22,272 nt of DNA from Sulfurovum sp. (GTDB lineage: Bacteria > Campylobacterota > Campylobacteria > Campylobacterales > Sulfurovaceae), in assembly GCA_016744875.1 (NCBI GenBank), contig JADGDL010000036.1, forward strand, positions 1 through 22,272, given 5' to 3'. A program made the translations under genes and the position numbers. Below are positions 16,355 to 22,272 of the stretch, piece by piece; the stretch's first letter is position 1, and every line of letters begins with the position of its first letter. Below the pieces are notes generated by a model, which had not been told where the DNA came from, did not search any database, and worked only from the letters and a program-made list of their open reading frames with translations.

Positions 16355-17347
16355 TTAACAGATCCGTGGTAAAAGTTCACCCGTAGGCAAATCTAAAAAT
16401 CGTTTAGTTCCCCATGAAGAGTTGAGAATGACCTTACCTTTATGTTGCTCGGTCACAGTACCAATGATGGCAGATGTTTTATGTGTCTGTTGGAGAACTT
16501 CTAAAGCCCTCTCTTCATCCTCTTTGGCAACAGCCAATACAAATGTACCCTCATTTGCCAGATCTACCGCTTCAAATCCTAACATTTCACAAATACCTCT
16601 CACAGCTTCCTGTACAGGGATACTCTCTTCATTGACCTCAACACAGACATCTGAACTTTTTGACCACTCATTTAATACGGCAGAAACTCCCCCTCGTGTC
16701 GCATCACGTAAAGAGATGATGTTAATGTCAGCATCTATTATTGCTCTGATCTGTGGATAGAGTGACGCACAGTCTGTTTGTAAATTACTCTCTAACTCTA
16801 TGCCTTCACGTGCAGCAAAAATGGTTGCACCATGGGTACCTACATCACGGCTTACTAAAATACTCATACCCTCTTTCAGGTTTGATGCAGAAATACCCTT
16901 ATGTTCTATCTGACCTATCCCTGTTGTATTGATAAAAAGTTTATCTACAGATCCTCTGGGAACAACTTTGGTGTCACCACTGACTACCATCGCACCATTA
17001 ATTTCTAACTCTTGTTTCATAGATCTCACGATCTTTTCCAGGTCCCGTGTAGAGAAGCCCTCTTCAATGATCACTGAACAAGTCATATATTTAGGTTTTG
17101 CTCCCATCATGGCCAAATCATTACATGTACCACACACAGCAAGTTTACCTATGTCTCCACCAGCGAAAAAAAGTGGGCTTACTGTAAAACTGTCTGTCGT
17201 AAATGCAAGTTTTCCATCTTCTATCACCGCGGCATCTTCACTTTTTGACAAAATCTCGTTTTCAAAATGTTTATAGAAAACTTTAGAGATCAGTTCATTG
17301 TTCTCTTCTCCACCATTTCCATGGGCTATTGTAATTGTTTTTGTCAT
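16355..17347 (-). CDS. hypE: hydrogenase maturation protein HypE
   Basis: HypE dehydrates a carbamoylated C-terminal cysteine to thiocyanate, supplying cyanide ligands to the Fe centre held by HypC/HypD. The 330-residue protein ends in PRIC, the required terminal Cys330. The PurM-like ATP-binding region starts AHGNGGEENNELI, and MVVSGDTKVV, LVSRDVGTHGA and SLRDATRGGVSAVLNEW follow. The start overlaps hypD by 4 bases (ATGA). The carbamoyl donor enzyme HypF is not encoded in the window, so it must lie elsewhere if the pathway is complete. Confidence 0.97.
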   Translation of the reverse strand: MTKTITIAHGNGGEENNELISKVFYKHFENEILSKSEDAAVIEDGKLAFTTDSFTVSPLFFAGGDIGKLAVCGTCNDLAMMGAKPKYMTCSVIIEEGFSTRDLEKIVRSMKQELEINGAMVVSGDTKVVPRGSVDKLFINTTGIGQIEHKGISASNLKEGMSILVSRDVGTHGATIFAAREGIELESNLQTDCASLYPQIRAIIDADINIISLRDATRGGVSAVLNEWSKSSDVCVEVNEESIPVQEAVRGICEMLGFEAVDLANEGTFVLAVAKEDEERALEVLQQTHKTSAIIGTVTEQHKGKVILNSSWGTKRFLDLPTGELLPRIC

Positions 17348-18492
17348 ATTAGGTTTCCATATTTGTAGTAAGCAGCACAGGCACCCTCAGAACTCACCAT
17401 ACATGAGCCAATAGGAGATGTTGGCTTACATGCTGTTCCAAAGATGGTACACTCTTGCGGTTTTGCCATACCACGAAGGATATCTCCACAGATACAGAGT
17501 TTATGGTCTTCTATCTCAGCGATAGGGAGTACATCTTTATAGAGTATTTCAGCATCATACGCTGCATATGCATCACGTAATTTCAATCCACTGTCAGGAA
17601 CGTTACCAAGTCCACGCCATCTAAAAAGGCTCATCTTTTCAAAATAGTGTTCTATCAACTCTTGTGCTTTGAGATTGCCATCATGGTTTACTACACGCTT
17701 GTACTGCACTTCAAGTTCACAACGCTCCTCTATAAACTGCTTGACTATCATGCTGATGCCTTCCATTGCATCCACAGGTTCAAAACCAGTCACAACCACA
17801 GGACGGCCATACTCTTTTGGAAAATGATCATAGATTTTAGATCCAGCTATCACACTTACATGACTTGGCCCTAAAAAAGCATCTATTTGATTATTGTAAG
17901 AGTCCACATGTTCATCACGGCTATCGATCAACTCTACCATCACTTCAGGCACGGTCACATGGTTAATATGAAAGAAAATATTTTTAATATCCTGCTTGAT
18001 CACTTGGTCTATTAACACTGCTGTCATAGGCGTTGTTGTCTCAAACCCTATAGCAAAAAAGATCACCTTTTTATCTGGATTCTCTTCAGCAATTTTAATA
18101 CACTCCATAGGAGAGTAGACAAAACGTACATCTGCACCTTTTGCTCTGGCATCCTGCAGGCTACCATTACTTCCTGGCACTTTGATCATATCACCCAATG
18201 TTACAAGTATCACATTTGGCTGCATAGATAACACGTAGGCATGGTCGATACGTTCTTTTGGCATGATACACACAGGACACCCGGGTCCATGTATAAAATT
18301 GACATTTTCGGGTAAGAGCTGAGGAAGTCCAAACTTCATAATGGTATGTGTATGTCCACCACACACTTCCATGATATTAATAGGTTTTTTTAACTTCTTT
18401 GCATCTTCAGCAATGACTTTTGCATAAGCTTTGATGGTATCCCCATCCCTAAAGTCATCATAGAGGTTTTTAAGTTCAAGCTCTGCCATCAT
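17344..18492 (-). CDS. hypD: hydrogenase maturation iron-sulfur protein HypD
   Basis: The scaffold that, with HypC, assembles Fe(CN)2CO for NiFe-hydrogenase. The 382-residue length is typical. Key motifs are MEVCGGHTHTI (C44), HGPGCPVCIMP (C72, C75), FAIGFETTTP, VTGFEPVD and the C-terminal cysteine cluster (CICGDILRGMAKPQEC, then FGTACKP) for the [4Fe-4S] centre. The ATG at 18492 overlaps the hypC TGA by 4 bases; a second ATG follows immediately. Lies mid-operon between hypC and hypE. Confidence 0.97.
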   Translation of the reverse strand: MMAELELKNLYDDFRDGDTIKAYAKVIAEDAKKLKKPINIMEVCGGHTHTIMKFGLPQLLPENVNFIHGPGCPVCIMPKERIDHAYVLSMQPNVILVTLGDMIKVPGSNGSLQDARAKGADVRFVYSPMECIKIAEENPDKKVIFFAIGFETTTPMTAVLIDQVIKQDIKNIFFHINHVTVPEVMVELIDSRDEHVDSYNNQIDAFLGPSHVSVIAGSKIYDHFPKEYGRPVVVTGFEPVDAMEGISMIVKQFIEERCELEVQYKRVVNHDGNLKAQELIEHYFEKMSLFRWRGLGNVPDSGLKLRDAYAAYDAEILYKDVLPIAEIEDHKLCICGDILRGMAKPQECTIFGTACKPTSPIGSCMVSSEGACAAYYKYGNLI

Positions 18493-18779
18493 ACACTTCT
18501 ATCAGGACAATTATCATCATCTATAATGGCTTGACGCCGCTCATCTTCATCCATGACCGCCAGAAGTTCTTTATAGGTATCTATCGATTTTATAGCCTCA
18601 TCTTCATCTATTTTGTTCATCACAAAACCAATATGAAGCAGTACATAATCACCTATGCTTACATCTTCTTCCTCCATCATCATTAGATTTGCATCACGTT
18701 GCACTCCCATGGTATCAACAGTACACATCGTCTTATCGTCAGAAATTCTTACCACTTTACTCGGGATTGATAAACACAT
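18489..18779 (-). CDS. hypC: hydrogenase assembly chaperone HypC
   Basis: A small chaperone that pairs with HypD during Fe(CN)2CO assembly and then with the large subunit. The 96-residue protein starts MCLSIPSKVV; C2 directly after the start Met is the essential ligand. The motif DTMGVQRDANL and the YVLLHIGFVMNKIDEDEA barrel segment are typical of the HypC/HupF family. The gene starts 2 bases after the hypB stop and overlaps hypD by 4 bases. Confidence 0.96.
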   Translation of the reverse strand: MCLSIPSKVVRISDDKTMCTVDTMGVQRDANLMMMEEEDVSIGDYVLLHIGFVMNKIDEDEAIKSIDTYKELLAVMDEDERRQAIIDDDNCPDRSV

Positions 18780-18781
18780 AC

Positions 18782-19618
18782 TTAACCTCTCATCTTACGT
18801 TTAAATTCTATCCACTCAGCCACTGCTTTAACGGAATCTATATCATGTATATTCACTTCTAAAATGTCTACATTTGGCTTGATGCGTCGTGCTTCTGCTT
18901 TCTCTGCTTCTATGTCATACTTGAAGTGTGGCAGTAGATCTGTTTTCGTTAGCAGTACCAAGTCAGCTTGTCTGAACATCACTGGATACTTAGCAATTTT
19001 ATCTTCCCCTTCAGGGATAGAAACAAGTATAATATTTAGATGTGTACCTACATCATAACTTGCAGGACAGACGAGATTTCCAACATTCTCTACAAAACAT
19101 ACGTCCATCTCATCCAGAGGCATATGATGTAACCCTTTATGTACCATAAATGCATCTAAGTGACATGCTGTACCTGTTTGTATCTGTTCAGCATGAATGC
19201 CTTTTGCTCTAAGGCGGTTGGCATCACGTTCTGTCTCCAGGTCACCCTCTACTACCCCAAATTTGAAGTTTGCTACATCTACCAAGTACTCCAAAAGTGT
19301 TGTCTTTCCCGAACCAGGACTTGACATAAGGTTGATGCCTAAGATCCCTTTTTCTTCAAGATGTTTTCTGTTATGGTTTGCCTCATGGTCATTTTTATCT
19401 AAGATCTTTTGTATGACCGAGATGGTCTTACTATCATTAAGCTGTGGATTATGATGTAAATGTTCATGTGCTTTCTGATGCTCATCTGAGTGGTCGTGCT
19501 CATGAGAATGTCCTTCAGCCTCATGGCTATGAGAATGAAATGTTTTTCCTCCATCATGACTATGTTCCCCTGCATGTTCCTCCATACCTCTTATACTACA
19601 ACCACAATCTGTACACAT
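18782..19618 (-). CDS. hypB: hydrogenase nickel GTPase HypB, with Cys motif and His-rich arm
   Basis: HypB is a Ni-binding GTPase that drives Ni insertion with HypA. The 278-residue protein begins MCTDCGC, the high-affinity Ni motif, followed by a His-rich arm with 15 histidines between residues 15 and 56, usually seen as Ni storage. The G1 P-loop is SSPGSGKTT (99-107), VEGDLETERDA carries the switch region and TKTDLLPH is the G4 motif. FVENVGNLVCPASYDVG contains the metal-site cysteine in the G domain. AGGAG lies a few bases before the ATG. It sits 11 bases after the Ni transporter, so uptake and chaperoning are co-expressed. Confidence 0.97.
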   Translation of the reverse strand: MCTDCGCSIRGMEEHAGEHSHDGGKTFHSHSHEAEGHSHEHDHSDEHQKAHEHLHHNPQLNDSKTISVIQKILDKNDHEANHNRKHLEEKGILGINLMSSPGSGKTTLLEYLVDVANFKFGVVEGDLETERDANRLRAKGIHAEQIQTGTACHLDAFMVHKGLHHMPLDEMDVCFVENVGNLVCPASYDVGTHLNIILVSIPEGEDKIAKYPVMFRQADLVLLTKTDLLPHFKYDIEAEKAEARRIKPNVDILEVNIHDIDSVKAVAEWIEFKRKMRG

Positions 19619-19629
19619 CTACGTTTCTC

Positions 19630-20274
19630 CTATCCTAATAAAATATTTGTTCCCACAACAAGTGAAATAACACCTGCTGCAGTAAAAGCTCTTCTTACAT
19701 TCGTAAGACTTCCTAAAAAGTTTTGATTGATGTATAACATCACTAAACCAAAAAGACCAAAGATCAACATCACACCTAAGGTAAATGCTGCCACCATACT
19801 AAAGTCAACCATGTTACCTTGTACTACCCCTAAAGTAATAAGCATCCCTCTTACACCTCCTGCACCCATCAAAAGCCCAAGCGTCAGTGAAGAACTTTTC
19901 GCCACGACATCACCATCATGTTCATGTGATTTACCAAACCAAATGTGAATATGCTCTTTGTTTTCATGCACGTGTTTACGTAACTGAATACGCTGTGTTG
20001 CCACCATGAAAAGTAAGTAAAGCCCCATAGCTATAATGACTGATGCAGAGATGATGTCACCATAGGCCAAAAGTGACTCAGAAATAGAAACTGACTCAAG
20101 TAGTTTTGCAAAAACAAAAAGACTCAACCCATGTCCTATTGCAAAGAGTGAAGTGATAACAAAGGTCTTTTGTTTATTCTTACCAATCGAAAAGTCTGCA
20201 ATAGCAGTAAGATGATCCGGACCAAATGCATGAAGAATACCATACCAAAAAATAACAAGTAGTGACAATTCCAT
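19630..20274 (-). CDS. nickel/cobalt transporter, NicO/RcnA-like
   Basis: A 214-residue membrane protein with about six helices. HAFGPDHLTAIADF carries the Ni-binding signature H15, D20, H21 in helix 1, the NiCoT/NicO hallmark. A cytoplasmic-type loop (about 100-120) holds six histidines (H101, H103, H108, H110, H117, H119). Its place at the head of the hyp operon argues for Ni uptake for hydrogenase, although NicO relatives such as RcnA export metal, so direction is inferred. The ATG at 20274 is chosen because AGGAG lies 5 bases upstream; a GTG at 20304 would read through that site. Confidence 0.88.
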   Translation of the reverse strand: MELSLLVIFWYGILHAFGPDHLTAIADFSIGKNKQKTFVITSLFAIGHGLSLFVFAKLLESVSISESLLAYGDIISASVIIAMGLYLLFMVATQRIQLRKHVHENKEHIHIWFGKSHEHDGDVVAKSSSLTLGLLMGAGGVRGMLITLGVVQGNMVDFSMVAAFTLGVMLIFGLFGLVMLYINQNFLGSLTNVRRAFTAAGVISLVVGTNILLG

Positions 20275-20279
20275 ATTTT

Positions 20280-20284
20280 CTCCT
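20280..20284 (-). promoter_or_regulatory. Shine-Dalgarno that fixes the Ni transporter start
   Basis: AGGAG on the - strand, 5 bases before ATG at 20274. It decides against the in-frame GTG at 20304. Confidence 0.8.
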
Positions 20285-20289
20285 AAAAA

Positions 20290-20303
20290 TGAATATATAT
20301 TCA
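20290..20303. promoter_or_regulatory. perfect 14-base palindrome in the hyp operon leader (candidate operator)
   Basis: TGAATATATATTCA is self-complementary and lies 6 bases upstream of the transporter's Shine-Dalgarno. Further upstream, TATATATT recurs at about 20329-20336. A Ni-responsive regulator such as NikR is the obvious candidate, but the sequence is not the textbook NikR box. It is also in the divergent gap shared with the zinc-ribbon gene at 20387. Confidence 0.45.
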
Positions 20304-20386
20304 CTATGATAGTCTTTAATTATTAAGTATATATTAAAAAAATTACTTCTACTCTATTTTAAGGACTAAAAAAGTACAATATTTAC

Positions 20387-21022
20387 ATGAAATGTGTTTA
20401 TTGTGCTTATCCCTATACTTATTTGCTAGCAGACAAGCAACGAAAATGTGGTAAATGTAAACGAAAATTCAGTCCAAGAAAGATTGAACGGGAAGAAAAA
20501 CTCTTCTATCACTTTAAAAAAGGAGACACTGCAAGAGAGACTTCTTTTACAACAAAGATGCATTTTGCCACTGTCCAAAAATACTTTGAGCAGTTTCGAA
20601 GAAATATAGCACTTTATGCAGATGATATGTATCAACATAATAGCCATAGGGTAACGGGATATGACGAATACCTTTACCTACCCAAAAGTCTCAAGGTTGA
20701 AGAGCACATTGAAAAACTACAACATTTTCTCACACTCTCATATGATGAAAAAGTCTATAATATTATGATGCCAAGATCCAGACATATATTTCCACAAGCA
20801 GGGGATGAACAGTCCAATAAACTTGTACTTAAATATCTAACATTTAATAAAATCGCAAAACTTTCCAAGGCCCAAAACACAATTACAAAGTTTTGGGCTT
20901 TCTTTGAAAACTTTATCCTTCAATACAAAGGTGTGAGTGATGAACAGTTTGTGTTTTACCTGAAGGAAGCTGAGTGGAGGTTCAACACTCAACATTCTAG
21001 TGAGTCGCTTACTTCCTACTAA
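20387..21022 (+). CDS. zinc-ribbon protein derived from an IS1595/ISXO2-type transposase
   Basis: A 211-residue protein. The N-terminus is a zinc ribbon (C3, C6, C21, C24; CGKCKRKFSPRK) followed by a helix-turn-helix-like segment (GDTARETSFTTKMHFATVQ, 46-64). The C-terminus keeps the ISXO2 ending, FWAFFENFILQYKGVS then YLKEAEWRFN (169-200). The core between is much shorter than in active DDE transposases. A DE pair (93-94) is present, but where the catalytic Glu of an N-x-I-E-x-F-W pattern is expected there is NTITKFW. It therefore looks inactive as a transposase and possibly retained as a DNA-binding protein. No terminal inverted repeats are evident. The start lacks a clear Shine-Dalgarno. 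Relationship inferred from motifs. Confidence 0.65.
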   Translation: MKCVYCAYPYTYLLADKQRKCGKCKRKFSPRKIEREEKLFYHFKKGDTARETSFTTKMHFATVQKYFEQFRRNIALYADDMYQHNSHRVTGYDEYLYLPKSLKVEEHIEKLQHFLTLSYDEKVYNIMMPRSRHIFPQAGDEQSNKLVLKYLTFNKIAKLSKAQNTITKFWAFFENFILQYKGVSDEQFVFYLKEAEWRFNTQHSSESLTSY

Positions 21023-21083
21023 AAGTGTCAATTACAATAAAAAACTCTAAAATCCAATAAAATACACTATAAATCTCATAGAC

Positions 21084-21130
21084 GAAAACCTTATAAAACA
21101 TTCCAATATGGAACATTTTATAAGGTTTTC
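21084..21130. repeat. long inverted repeat with AAAACCTTATAAAA arms
   Basis: Arms of 21 bases (21084-21104 and 21110-21130) match at all but two positions around the 5-base centre AATAT. It lies 62 bases after the transposase-derived gene and could end its transcript, although only a short TTTTCT follows. The arm core AAACCTTATA recurs at 21177 and 21773. Confidence 0.75.
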
Positions 21131-21176
21131 TATTGAAAGGTGCAAATTTATGGCTTGCAAACGTCGCTACCGCGAG

Positions 21177-21209
21177 AAACCTTATATTCTATGTTAGATT
21201 ATAAGGTTT
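21177..21209. repeat. inverted repeat AAACCTTATA / TATAAGGTTT
   Basis: Perfect 10-base arms at 21177-21186 and 21200-21209 around a 13-base centre. The arms are the same core as the larger hairpin 47 bases upstream, so the two are related elements rather than independent terminators. Confidence 0.65.
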
Positions 21210-21273
21210 TGAATAACATTAAGAAGTTGAAGTGATTATGTAAGCTAGCTAACTACCATTGCACCGGATAAGC

Positions 21274-21298
21274 TATAATATTAGTTAATTAGTAAGGA
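21274..21298 (+). promoter_or_regulatory. -10 element and Shine-Dalgarno of the small membrane protein gene
   Basis: TATAAT at 21274-21279 and AGGAG at 21294-21298, the latter 6 bases before ATG 21305. No consensus -35 is seen, which is common in Campylobacterota promoters. Confidence 0.5.
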
Positions 21299-21304
21299 GT
21301 AAGA

Positions 21305-21715
21305 ATGAATTCAAAGATCACCAAGTATGCTTTTTTAGCTGGGGTAGTATATTTTTGTTGTATGTCAATCGCACATTATTTTAGTATTAAAGTACCTGTA
21401 TTATTTGTATATTATGATACGCCTTTTTATGCCTATCAAGACAAAATAATATCATTTTCAGTATTTGCATATATTGCTTTGTTTTTTTCGGCATCTCAGC
21501 AAAGACCCGTAGCACTTACCGCAATCATTGTTCTTGCTATAACTGTTATTGGCTTGGCTTCGGTTAATTTATCAGATGCACTCGCTGAAGTGCTACAAGA
21601 GGGACAATCTACTATGCCCTATTGGTTAGAAACAGGAGCAATTGCTTTCTATTTATTTGTATTAACCTTTTTGTACATAAGAGATGGTAAAAACTCATCA
21701 AAAGTTACCTATTGA
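21305..21715 (+). CDS. small four-helix membrane protein of unknown function
   Basis: A 136-residue hydrophobic protein with predicted helices at about 8-26, 45-63, 68-87 and 106-124, a short polar loop with YYDTPFYAYQDK (37-47) between the first two, and a charged C-terminal tail. I do not recognise the family. An excellent Shine-Dalgarno and its own TATAAT support expression. It stands alone between palindromes sharing the AAACCTTATA core, downstream of a transposase-derived gene and upstream of a sulfatase, which gives it the look of an acquired single-gene unit. It could be a cofactor of the sulfatase gene only by proximity. Confidence 0.7.
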   Translation: MNSKITKYAFLAGVVYFCCMSIAHYFSIKVPVLFVYYDTPFYAYQDKIISFSVFAYIALFFSASQQRPVALTAIIVLAITVIGLASVNLSDALAEVLQEGQSTMPYWLETGAIAFYLFVLTFLYIRDGKNSSKVTY

Positions 21716-21772
21716 GAGTCTCATTTTGATGCACTTGGTTGCGTGGTTCTTTTAGTAAAAACCTCTCTAGAT

Positions 21773-21799
21773 AAACCTTATAAGGTTTTAGTTTTTTAT
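21773..21799 (+). terminator. palindrome AAACCTTATAAGGTTT plus T-run, likely terminator
   Basis: A perfect 16-base palindrome (21773-21788) followed by TAGTTTTTTATG, about 57 bases past the membrane-protein stop. It can fold as a 6-base stem with a TATA loop before a T-run, so a terminator is reasonable. It shares its core with the two inverted repeats upstream of the same gene. Confidence 0.5.
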
Positions 21800-21917
21800 G
21801 AAAAGTGCAGACTGAAGTTGAAGTATAAAAAAATGTATATTAATGGAGAGGATAATAAGGTAATTTTATTTAGGAGCTTGGTATCATAAGTAATCTTAAA
21901 ATTTGAAAGGTAAAGTA

Positions 21918-22272
21918 ATGAAAAAAACAAGTTCAAAATTATTACTGGTTTTAGGGCTTAGTGTTGCAGCAGTGGTGCCAACACAACTTATAGCAGCCGA
22001 TAAACCAAATATCTTGGTGATATGGGGTGATGATATTGGTCAATCCAATATCTCTGCATACACAAGAGGAATGATGGGGTATAAAACACCAAACATTGAC
22101 CGTCTTGCTGATGAAGGTTTAATGTTTACGGATTATTATGGAGAGCAGTCTTGTACAGCAGGACGTTCAACATTCATTCTAGGTCAGTCAGTACTTAGAA
22201 CAGGACTTTCAAAAGTTGGTCTTCCTGGTGCAGAAGAGGGTATCTCTGTAGAAGATCCTACTATTGCGGTGC
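21918..22272 (+). CDS. exported arylsulfatase (5' end only, truncated by window edge)
   Basis: The first 118 codons of a sulfatase-family hydrolase that cleaves sulfate esters outside the cytoplasm. A signal peptide is evident (Lys-rich start, hydrophobic 8-20, likely cleavage after A26-A27 before DKPN). The mature part opens PNILVIWGDDIGQSN, with the metal ligands D38 and D39. The active-site motif is SCTAGRSTFILGQ, where C79 would be converted to formylglycine and R83 assists, as in the CXAXR class of arylsulfatases. AAGG at 21907-21910 supports the start. No sulfatase-modifying enzyme gene is in the window. The remainder lies beyond 22272. Confidence 0.9.
   Translation, partial: MKKTSSKLLLVLGLSVAAVVPTQLIAADKPNILVIWGDDIGQSNISAYTRGMMGYKTPNIDRLADEGLMFTDYYGEQSCTAGRSTFILGQSVLRTGLSKVGLPGAEEGISVEDPTIAV

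Noticed and set aside
20275..20304. Upstream GTG start (20304) for the Ni transporter
   Set aside because: It would translate through the AGGAG site and the palindrome, and the ten extra residues do not fit the family's helix-1 start.
21833..21889. 18-codon frame (ATG at 21833) before the arylsulfatase
   Set aside because: No Shine-Dalgarno, no coupling to the next gene and A+T-rich random composition.
1..22272. CRISPR array, tRNA or rRNA genes
   Set aside because: I saw no regularly spaced repeats longer than about 20 bases, no cloverleaf with a TTCGA-type arm and no rRNA-like blocks. This was by eye, so a tRNA scan would be needed to be certain.

Overview
The window looks like chromosome of a chemolithotrophic member of the Campylobacterota (Epsilonproteobacteria), most likely Sulfurovum-like. 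This rests on the low G+C, compact gene packing with many 4-base start/stop overlaps, a class II (plant-type) DAHP synthase, an ArsRS-type two-component pair, an octaheme cytochrome c and a complete-looking NiFe-hydrogenase maturation block. The genus is an inference; no rRNA or other taxonomic marker gene is present.

Region 1 (139-9672, + strand) starts with an RND efflux pump inner-membrane subunit. Next comes a tightly spaced run: a SPOR-domain (FtsN-like) cell envelope protein, anthranilate synthase component I (trpE), shikimate dehydrogenase (aroE) and a membrane-anchored octaheme cytochrome c. An OmpR-type response regulator and its histidine kinase follow. The 110-base gap between regulator and kinase is not empty. 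It holds a 28-codon reading frame with its own Shine-Dalgarno whose stop overlaps the kinase start, and two palindromes of unusually high G+C.

Region 2 (9694-12957, - strand) carries class II DAHP synthase (first step of the shikimate pathway), the tRNA-modification enzyme CmoA and an anchored alpha/beta hydrolase. The 305-base gap between the DAHP synthase and cmoA holds a terminator, a tandem 11-base A+T repeat and two copies of a 30-base unit rich in DnaA-box-like TTATTCACA/TGTGAATAA words.

Region 3 (13077-20274) is nickel and hydrogenase maturation. A hydrogenase endopeptidase on the + strand meets head-on a long - strand operon read in the order Ni transporter (NicO/RcnA family), hypB, hypC, hypD, hypE, hypX, hypA and a DUF695/RraB-like gene. 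Together these import Ni, load it (HypA/HypB), build the Fe(CN)2CO group (HypC/D/E, with CO possibly supplied by HypX) and trim the large subunit. HypF and the hydrogenase structural genes are not in the window. A perfect 14-base palindrome lies just before the transporter's ribosome-binding site. Divergent from the operon is a 211-residue zinc-ribbon protein that looks derived from an IS1595/ISXO2-type transposase.

Region 4 (20387-22272, + strand) is accessory in character: the transposase-derived gene, a small four-helix membrane protein flanked by palindromes sharing an AAACCTTATA core, and the start of an exported arylsulfatase (CTAGR formylglycine motif) that runs off the end.
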